Shown one piece after another: positions 11,550 to 17,500 of a DNA stretch of 17,500 nucleotides. Within the stretch, counting starts at the first letter, position 1. Each line of letters starts with the position of its first letter. Position numbers and translations under genes: made by a program. This stretch comes from Botryococcus braunii. Taxonomy: Eukaryota > Chlorophyta > Trebouxiophyceae. Under the pieces are notes generated by a model. It ran no database searches, was not told where the DNA came from, and was given only the letters and a program-made list of their open reading frames with translations. The stretch lies in assembly GCA_002005505.1 (NCBI GenBank), contig KV908511.1:45001-62500 (forward strand), in the 5' to 3' direction.

Positions 11550-12060
11550 AACAGTACAGCTGTCTAACTCCCAAGTGTTCAGATACCATGTTCACGACTT
11601 CCAACAATATAACTTCCTTTCGTAAGGGACACTTGATAGGCTTGTTGAGTGGCGAGCATTGTTTGGAAGCATCTACATGTTCCATTGGATTATCAACCTT
11701 TCAGCCTCTAAAATGAATACCACTCATGGCACACTCCACACTCCCCCAGACCCACGACCCCCCCCCCCTTTCCCAATAAAAACGTGAAGGGGGGGGGGGG
11801 GGAGGGTGTTCCAACGGTTCCACCTGCTTCTTGTCCACGTTTGATGACATCTGATACAGGTAACAAGGGGAAAGCCAAGCAGCAGACACGAACACGTTTG
11901 CCACACGTTATACATAACTAATATACGTGGTACACTCACGCCACTGGCAGTGATGCAAGGCATGTAAGGACTGCTGATGCTGGGATATATCGACATTTTC
12001 ATTATTGACGTCGCTGAAACTCAGATAGTGATAATTGCAAATGAATGCATGCACTCACCA
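11550..12060. other. Non-coding with C8 and G15 runs
   Basis: Holds a C-run (11759-11768) and a G-run (about 11791-11806) that together could pair. No gene is supported. If the T39 tract marks a retrocopy, this would be part of its body. Confidence 0.4.
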
Positions 12061-12074
12061 AGCTGGAAAAATCT

Positions 12075-12412
12075 AGGAAAAGGGGGGAAGGAGGGTGAAG
12101 GGGTGGGGGAAGGGAACGGAGAGGGGAGGAGGGACTGACGGAGCCGGAGAAAGAACCGGGGGGGGGGGGTCAGGAGGGGGAGGGAAGGAGGGGCGGGGTT
12201 TTGCGAGTCGGGGAAGGGAGGGAATGAGGGAGAGGGAGGAAGGGGAGTGGCAAGGGGGTGGGGGCATCCCCTCCCATACGAGTCCACTATGAGTTGAGGA
12301 GCAATCATTTAGTAAGGGCACATAAACAAGAGGGACTCCGGGGAAAGAGGGGGGGGGGGGAGAGGAAGGAAGGCATTATTACATCCAGAGACAAAAGGGG
12401 GGGGGGGGGGGG
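12075..12412. repeat. Purine-rich G/A low-complexity region
   Basis: The plus strand is dominated by G and A, with G10 (about 12160), G12 (12349-12360) and G16 (12397-12412) runs. Frames here are Gly/Glu/Arg or Pro/Ser artefacts. Confidence 0.85.
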
Positions 12413-12427
12413 TGTTGAGGAAAAGCG

Positions 12428-12611
12428 TCACCCAGCAGCCACAGCAGCAGGAAGAATAGCGCCAGGCAGAAAGGCAGTGTCTGACGCCTGTAACCGCCCA
12501 TGCAATAAGGGACCATCCCTGTAAGGCACGAAAGGGCCATGCGGCAAATTAGAAGGGTGGAAAACGGATCGGAAGGTGTCAACGCCGGTGTCACCAACGG
12601 CAGAGTGAACC
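12428..12611 (-). CDS. Possible terminal exon, unknown protein
   Basis: Not recognised. A good acceptor (GGGATATTGCAG) is followed by 60 codons reading VHSAVGDTGVDTFRSVFHP and ending AAVAAG with a TGA stop at 12430-12428. The incoming phase is 2. Its composition is more protein-like than the neighbouring low-complexity frames, but no upstream exon was found and an overlapping frame is also open. The downstream T39/AATAAA signal is compatible with a 3' end about 0.9 kb further on. Confidence 0.3.
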
Positions 12612-12619
12612 CTGCAATA

Positions 12620-13130
12620 TCCCAACACACGGGTGCAAGGTCAACTCGACCTCAATGCACAAACAACAGTATTTCTGTTCCATTCTATTACTGAGTACTT
12701 GGCAGAAGAATCAGAACGAATTCTGACGGAAAGTGCAGTGGCAGGGAGACCGGTGGGGGCTTGATCACCCCGACACATCCTCGGAACATTTCACCCACGT
12801 GTAGATCATGGGATTGTCGCATGCCTTTGGAAGGGCATCCGAGCATTAAAGCTATAACTACCGAGACGGATCTGCTTAAGCCAAGCAAGGTCAGCTCCGT
12901 TGCTTTTCTTGTCTTTTTCCCCCCTACAACCTCACATATCGTGAAGTTCCCTAGACAGTCTCCACACGTTCGCTCTTCCGCCACATGCGTCATGTGTCTC
13001 TCTTGTAACAACCGCCTGGGCTGGCATCATCTTCACGATGCAGGAGGTTGGTCCTCGCACAAGGCACGTCCAGGTGTCAATAAGCAAGGAGGCACCCGAC
13101 ACAACAGTCTAACACTTCACGACAAATGGG
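12620..13130. other. Non-coding or unresolved
   Basis: Both strands have frames of about 105-190 codons, partly produced by the neighbouring minisatellite. None shows a domain or a consistent pair of splice sites. Confidence 0.35.
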
Positions 13131-13353
13131 GTACCTGTTTACCCACGGTTTGGGGTACTAAGTACAAACTTCCAGATGGGATACCTGTTTACCCACGGTT
13201 TGGGGCATCAGTACGACTTCCAGATGGGGTACCTGTTTACCCACGGTTTGGGGCATCAGTACGACTTCCAGATGGGGTACCTGTTTACCCACGTTTTGGG
13301 GTATCAGTACGACTTCCAGATGAAGTCTTGGGGTAGAAAGTACGACTTTCAGA
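13131..13353. repeat. 48-bp minisatellite, four units plus degenerate tail
   Basis: Units begin GTACCTGTTTACCCACGGTT (or ATACC...) at 13131, 13181, 13229 and 13277, with spacings of 50, 48 and 48. They are followed by two shortened units starting TGAAGTCTTGG near 13320 and 13353. The 48-bp period is a multiple of three, so frames stay open through it on both strands; coding is not supported. Confidence 0.92.
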
Positions 13354-13369
13354 TGAAGTCTTGGCACGT

Positions 13370-13830
13370 ATCGGAACACTGGAATATAATCTACCGCCAT
13401 CATACAGACAACTATACAGAACAGAGTTGCAGTACAGGGGTCAGGCCCAGAACAGTAAGATATATGTCCTAAATACTAATTTCTATAATGGTCCTTCCTA
13501 GTGTATTGGGAAATGCAAACGCAGAAGTTCCACAGCATTGCGAAGGTACGGCATTTTCAAGCAAAATCCAACGCTTGGCAGCCACTACTCTAAATTTATC
13601 TCACACACAACCCCCCCCCCCCCCCAAAAAAACTAGACAGAAGATTGAAGGCAGTAACAGATCCTTCGCAGAGCATTCCTGAATACTTCACACCAAACAG
13701 CCTATGCCCACCACAAAAAATGTGGACATACATAATTACAAGCTGTGGCCTGATATATACGGTAGTCGCGGACACATCACTTTGGGCACGTCACACCTGT
13801 ATATCCCAACTTCTAGGGAAGGTTGATGGT
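13370..13830. other. Non-coding, no gene seen
   Basis: Contains a C16-A7 homopolymer junction (about 13610-13631). No gene is supported. Confidence 0.4.
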
Positions 13831-13840
13831 CCCCCCCCTG

Positions 13841-13867
13841 ACACACACACACACACACACACACACA
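13841..13867. repeat. (AC)13 microsatellite
   Basis: Uninterrupted AC units after a C8 run. Confidence 0.95.
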
Positions 13868-14080
13868 GCACGCACGCACATTTTTAAGACATAACATTTG
13901 TGTGCGATACAAAAAAAGAGAAACATTCATCCAGATGCGCAGCGAATACGGACTCTGCAAAGTACAACATAGCCCACACACATGAAGGACAGCCCAAACA
14001 AGGAAATGAGGTTATACAAAATGGCATCATGTCGTCAAAATCACGTAATATTCTTATTACAAAGCCTTAAGATTTTGAGC

Positions 14081-14218
14081 TCACAGCCACCCGCGCTTAA
14101 ACCGAGTTGCCATCCACGCAATCAAATTGACCTCTTCAAAGTCCTCAAATAACCCCAGAAACTCTTTGTGGAGTTTCTGAAGGCCTGACACTGCCCGCCT
14201 GAGATACCCAAGGGGGAA
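14081..14218 (-). CDS. Probable terminal exon of an unidentified gene
   Basis: Not recognised. The minus strand reads RAVSGLQKLHKEFLGLFEDF and then EEVNLIAWMATRFKRGWL before TGA (14083-14081). The periodic hydrophobic/charged pattern suggests amphipathic helices and looks like real protein. Two acceptors are possible: ATTTTAG before 14218 (phase 0, 45 residues starting FPLGYLRR) or ATCTCAG before 14198 (incoming phase 2). An in-frame TAG immediately precedes 14218, so the frame cannot extend further without splicing. Upstream exons were sought in 14.2-15.4 kb. A segment reading WDLKFVISPAGDGKEYSA near 15028-15077, after an ATTGCAG, is a weak candidate. The exon is downstream of the bZIP stop and on the same strand, so an alternative 3' exon of that gene is also conceivable. 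Confidence 0.42.
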   Translation of the reverse strand, partial: FPLGYLRRAVSGLQKLHKEFLGLFEDFEEVNLIAWMATRFKRGWL

Positions 14219-14219
14219 C

Positions 14220-15404
14220 TAAAATTGTATTCATTAAGCTGCATCAAAATTTTGTGCCATCAAGCTGCACAAAGCTGCTCCTGACAATTCGCATCAGCAC
14301 CCATTCAAAAGGGTGAAGACCCCAAATCTGGACAGTTGGTGTTGGTGACATCCCTATGTTCCTAAACTAAAATCCGTGGGGAAGGATGACTCCCGATCAA
14401 GAAAAACAACATGCGCATGCTCGTCTTTCAGCTGTCAATTCGAAGCATGGTTAAGAAACCACAAGCGCATGCCCCAGGTGCACACATGTTACTGTGACCA
14501 AGGGGTTGGCAGATCCACTGCATGGCCAGTCTGCCATTAATATTTGCTGGAGATATCTCCAATTCCTCCTTTCAATGTATACAATAATTCGTAATAGGCA
14601 CTGCTTTTCAAAAATGCTAGGCATAATCCCAGCGTAATTATACAAATAAGGCAGCTCTCACAAACCACCAGGGCAGGTCAATCTCAAATCATACAAATCC
14701 AGTTCTGGTTATGCACTGGTAAATTGTGCACACCCTTATACAACTAATGCACTTTTCAGACCAGATAACACTTCGGATTTGGACAACATTCGAGTTGTCA
14801 AACACTGCATTCTAGATACCCGTCATTTAGATTGCCATGAGAAACGATCCACATTCCATCACAATGTAAATGATGTCCCTCTTCATGTGCATCTACTAAT
14901 GCCTGGTGGCCAGGACCCAGGCAATGTGCATCTACCTATGGTATGACCAAGGGAACTGCTAGACACCTTGCACCTACACAGACGCGGTACTGAGCTGTGG
15001 CAACAAAAGAGAGAGAAAACGGCACTATATTCTTTTCCATCCCCAGCTGGGCTGATAACAAACTTCAAATCCCACTGCAATAAACTCAGTAGTATTTCAA
15101 ATTCAAACAGGTGTCCTTTCAAAAAAATTAGAAACCACCTGAGGTGACAGTGATAGGGGCACACTCTAAAACAGGCAAACTCTCACTATATTCGTAAGGC
15201 AGGCTCGAAATTGGCCAGGATGACAGGCCCGCTGGTAATACCCGACACACAGTTGCAAATTCTCCATAGCAGCACCAAACTCCACACTGGGGTGTGGCCA
15301 TGCACAAGAATTTTTCCCTTGCAAATAATTCGCACTCAGAGAACCAAAAAATTTTGCCACATTTTTTAATCCATAGATACTGGCTTGCAAACTCTGCCAT
15401 GATT
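14220..15404. other. bZIP 3' flank / unresolved introns
   Basis: AT-rich DNA between the bZIP stop and the small terminal exon. It probably includes the bZIP 3' untranslated region; no clear AATAAA on the minus strand marks its end. A strong acceptor-like tract, TTTTGTTGCCACAG, ends near 15000 but the following frames are short. Confidence 0.35.
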
Positions 15405-17083
15405 CTATCCTTTGGAGTTCCAGCAGAGAGGATCATCCAAGTCAGGAAACACAGTCGAAAAGTCCAACACATCCTCAAATTCCACGTCGGCCGCAGGAAT
15501 TGCTGCGGGACTAGCACCTGAGAGCACGGCAGGCTCGCGCGCCAGCGCTGACACTTCCGATTCGGTTGCCCCGCCCACACCACTAGTGTGGCTAGCAAGC
15601 TCCCCTCTAAGCCGCATGTTCTCTTCATCTTTCATGGCAACTTCCCGTTGCAGCCGTGCAATCTCCCCTTTCAAGCTTGCATGTGTAGCATCCATGATCC
15701 GCACACGCTCAATTAACGTTGCCATCTGGTTCCGCTTTCGCTCCCTACAAGTGAATAAAGGATTGATCAAAGATAAAAACCGTGCAGCCATATCAGCAAC
15801 ACTATGATCTGTTTCACCGGCGAGTTGGACTTTCAGCATATTTACTAACATGCCTTCATTTTTAAGGACCACTAATCCCTTCAGCATGAGATCCACCCAC
15901 ATGATAGACATGATAACGGAAGGCAGCTTCCCAGACAATGCACCCCCCCCCCCTCCCCCTTCCAGAAATGAAGTGTTAGGAGATTCCCAATGACAGCCAG
16001 ATGATTGGTGGCCACAATTCTGTCTAATAACAATGGGCAGACGTACCTTGACAGAGCTGCTGTTGCCCTATTCTTAGCCAAACGTCTCTGCTTCCTTCGT
16101 TCATCAGGATCATCTATGGCATCCAAATCTACATCCTTCTTTCTCTTGCCTTTTTTAAACTTCATCTCAGGCAAATCGTCTAATTGGGACTTTTCCCCAT
16201 CATCCTCGTACCTCGGCGATGAAGAGGAGGACCTGCGTTGCACAAGTTCGTGAAACAGCGCCATAGATTATAAATAAAGGAAGGCTTTAGCTGGACAAAG
16301 CACATGAAATAAATGAGGGACACGAATGAAACATGGGCAGGAACACAATTCATTGCCAAAAACGATGTATAGCTACAACAGGCTTACCCTGACAGACTGT
16401 CAGGTGATGTGACAGGCCGTCTCAGCTGAGTTCCTGTTCGTAGCCGAGTTGCCATGGGCGAACCACTGGTCACAAGACTGGGACGGCTGGTCCCTGGTGA
16501 TGTACCAACAGTTTCAAGCTGGTCTCCCGTTTTAACAACATGAGGAATCCCCGACTCAAGCTGGTCTCCCATATTAACAAGGTGAGGAATCCCCGTTACA
16601 GGGTAGATTGGAGCCTGAATGATTGATGAAGAAGGAAGGACGTTTATAGGTTTCTCGTCCAAATTTACAAAATTAAACGCGTCCTCCCCGTCCAGATCTG
16701 CACAAGGTGCACAGTTAACAACCACTCCTTTGCAAAGGACGGCCCCTCTCCTCTTCAAATATCCACCATTAACTGCAGGAAACTGTCAAGCCAATGCACA
16801 GATTCCTGGTCAAACTCTGCCGACTCAGTTGTAAATTCCGAGCGGAAGCTCTGTCGTAAACTCCGAGCGACCAGTCTTGCCTGCCAAGCACACCTGGAGA
16901 TTTCGAATGTTGTGGGACTTGCAAATTCAACAAACTTTTTTCGCAGGAATAGCAATCCTCGCCAACAGCATGGCAAGCCGGAAAAGGGACTTCGCCGTCA
17001 TTATTGTAATTCAACAACAAGTCGTCCAAAAACCACGAGGAAAGCGACTTTGATAATTGCTGGCCCAACGACTGTACAGTCAT
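15405..17083 (-). CDS. bZIP transcription factor, four exons, 366 residues
   Basis: A nuclear DNA-binding dimeric regulator by family. Exons: 17083-16894, 16772-16388, 16232-16047, 15744-15405. Introns (121, 155 and 302 bp) all start GT and end AG (GTGTGC...TGCAG, GTAAGC...CGCAG, GTACGT...TGTAG). Phases 1, 2, 2 agree and the total is exactly 367 codons including TAG. Visible parts: acidic-hydrophobic SWFLDDLLLNYNND (residues 16-29); a 14-residue tandem duplication (GIPHLVNMGDQLES); a nuclear-localisation-like KFKKGKRKK (216-224); basic region RRLAKNRATAALSRERKR with the invariant N246-x7-R254-x9-L264 spacing; zipper positions L264, M271, L278, L285, K292, L299; acidic C-terminus DVEFEDVLDFSTVFPDLDDP. 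No membrane segment. The basic region resembles stress/UPR-type factors (bZIP60, XBP1), but subgroup is not settled. The second and third introns are strongly supported. The first intron is weaker, with a GTGTGC donor chosen on phase. The start is the first ATG of exon 1. Confidence 0.87.
16515..16598 (-). repeat. 42-bp in-frame duplication in bZIP exon 2
   Basis: Plus-strand CAAGCTGGTCTCCC recurs exactly 42 bases apart (16515 and 16557), followed by similar TTAACAA(C/G)(A/G)TGAGGAATCCCC. It gives two 14-residue units in the protein and leaves the frame unchanged. Confidence 0.9.
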
Positions 17084-17500
17084 AGCCTATGTCACAACCT
17101 GTTTAAACTCACGGGCTAAACACAGAAATGCCGCCTGGATAGACTCGAATCCTCTCAGCCGTTTTACTGAGGTCAAAGCCAGTATGAGTGCAATCAATCA
17201 ATAACTCTTCCAATTCAGCCGAAATCTCTTCTAACACACTTCAACAAGTGAATTTGTGTGCTACTGACGTTCGTATGGCCGCGACTTCCCCGAGTGTCTT
17301 ACTTAGCAGAACATAACGATACTGCTGACGATGCTCCCCCGAAGGTCCTAGAACACTTTACGTACATGTGTATGGCCGGGAGCGTGGGTGGCGACGTGGC
17401 ACAAAGAATCAGCTACAAGGACTGTGGCAGCTTCTCAGAGTGCTGGGGCGACAAAAAGAAACCGCTGAGGCGGAATGGGGATATTGGGGCGGAATTTAAA
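17084..17500 (-). promoter_or_regulatory. bZIP gene 5' flank with GACGTGGC motif
   Basis: No other gene is seen between the bZIP start and the window end. GACGTGGC (plus strand, 17393-17400), about 310 bp upstream of the ATG, contains an ACGT core close to the TGACGTGG element bound by bZIP factors of the unfolded-protein response. The first base differs (C, not T). Transcription start and any TATA box are not evident. Confidence 0.35.

Noticed and set aside
12761..13336. 191-codon plus-strand frame
   Set aside because: Its second half is the 48-bp minisatellite, and the first half lacks any signature.
15128..15628. A 166-codon minus-strand frame overlapping the bZIP C-terminus in another register, suggestive of XBP1/HAC1/bZIP60-type frame-switching splicing
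   Set aside because: Reaching it needs removal of 1 mod 3 bases, while the known XBP1 (26) and bZIP60 (23) excisions are 2 mod 3. The nearby CCGCAG/CTGCGG hairpin does not present the IRE1-type loop with a paired stem. The frame has no membrane segment or domain.

Overview
The window reads as nuclear DNA of a green-lineage eukaryote. The left edge carries a psaL gene with a chloroplast transit peptide. Genes are split by GT-AG introns. Simple repeats are abundant: (CT)n, (CA)n, (CTC)n, poly-T, and long C and G runs. No bacterial operon, CRISPR array, rRNA, convincing tRNA or transposase/reverse-transcriptase reading frame is visible. A streptophyte, perhaps a charophycean alga, bryophyte or similar plant, fits. 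The exact lineage is an inference I cannot test here.

Layout. (1) 319-930, minus strand: first two exons of psaL (photosystem I subunit XI). The gene runs off the left end and its last exon lies outside. Its upstream flank, about 931-1060, holds an I-box-like GATAAG and an ACGT element. (2) 1060-7530: long non-coding stretch with a G-quadruplex motif (2127), a 78-bp near-perfect palindrome (2927-3004), a 50-58 bp tandem array with an embedded hairpin (3535-3790), two 41-42 bp tandem duplications (about 5000 and 5278), short AT-rich repeats (5783-5844), a (CTC)15 tract and a cluster of back-to-back palindromes (6843-6919). (3) 7592-10495, minus strand: a tentative proline-rich gene of unknown family. 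Its proposed intron contains an 800-bp pyrimidine tract and a (CA)43(TG)6(CG)n Z-DNA-prone block. (4) 10.5-14.0 kb: mostly non-coding, with a T39 tract that looks like the genomic copy of a poly(A) tail, a possible terminal exon (12428-12611), a 48-bp minisatellite (13131-13353) and G-rich runs. (5) 14081-14218, minus strand: a terminal-exon-like segment ending in TGA. (6) 15405-17083, minus strand: a four-exon bZIP transcription factor of 366 residues. All its splice phases agree, and an intron interrupts the DNA-binding basic region. Its upstream flank (to 17500) has a GACGTGGC motif.

The two secure genes, psaL and the bZIP factor, lie at opposite ends, are both on the minus strand and show no evidence of functional linkage. 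Nothing here demonstrates a new biological system. The most unusual signals are the palindromes and the split bZIP gene.
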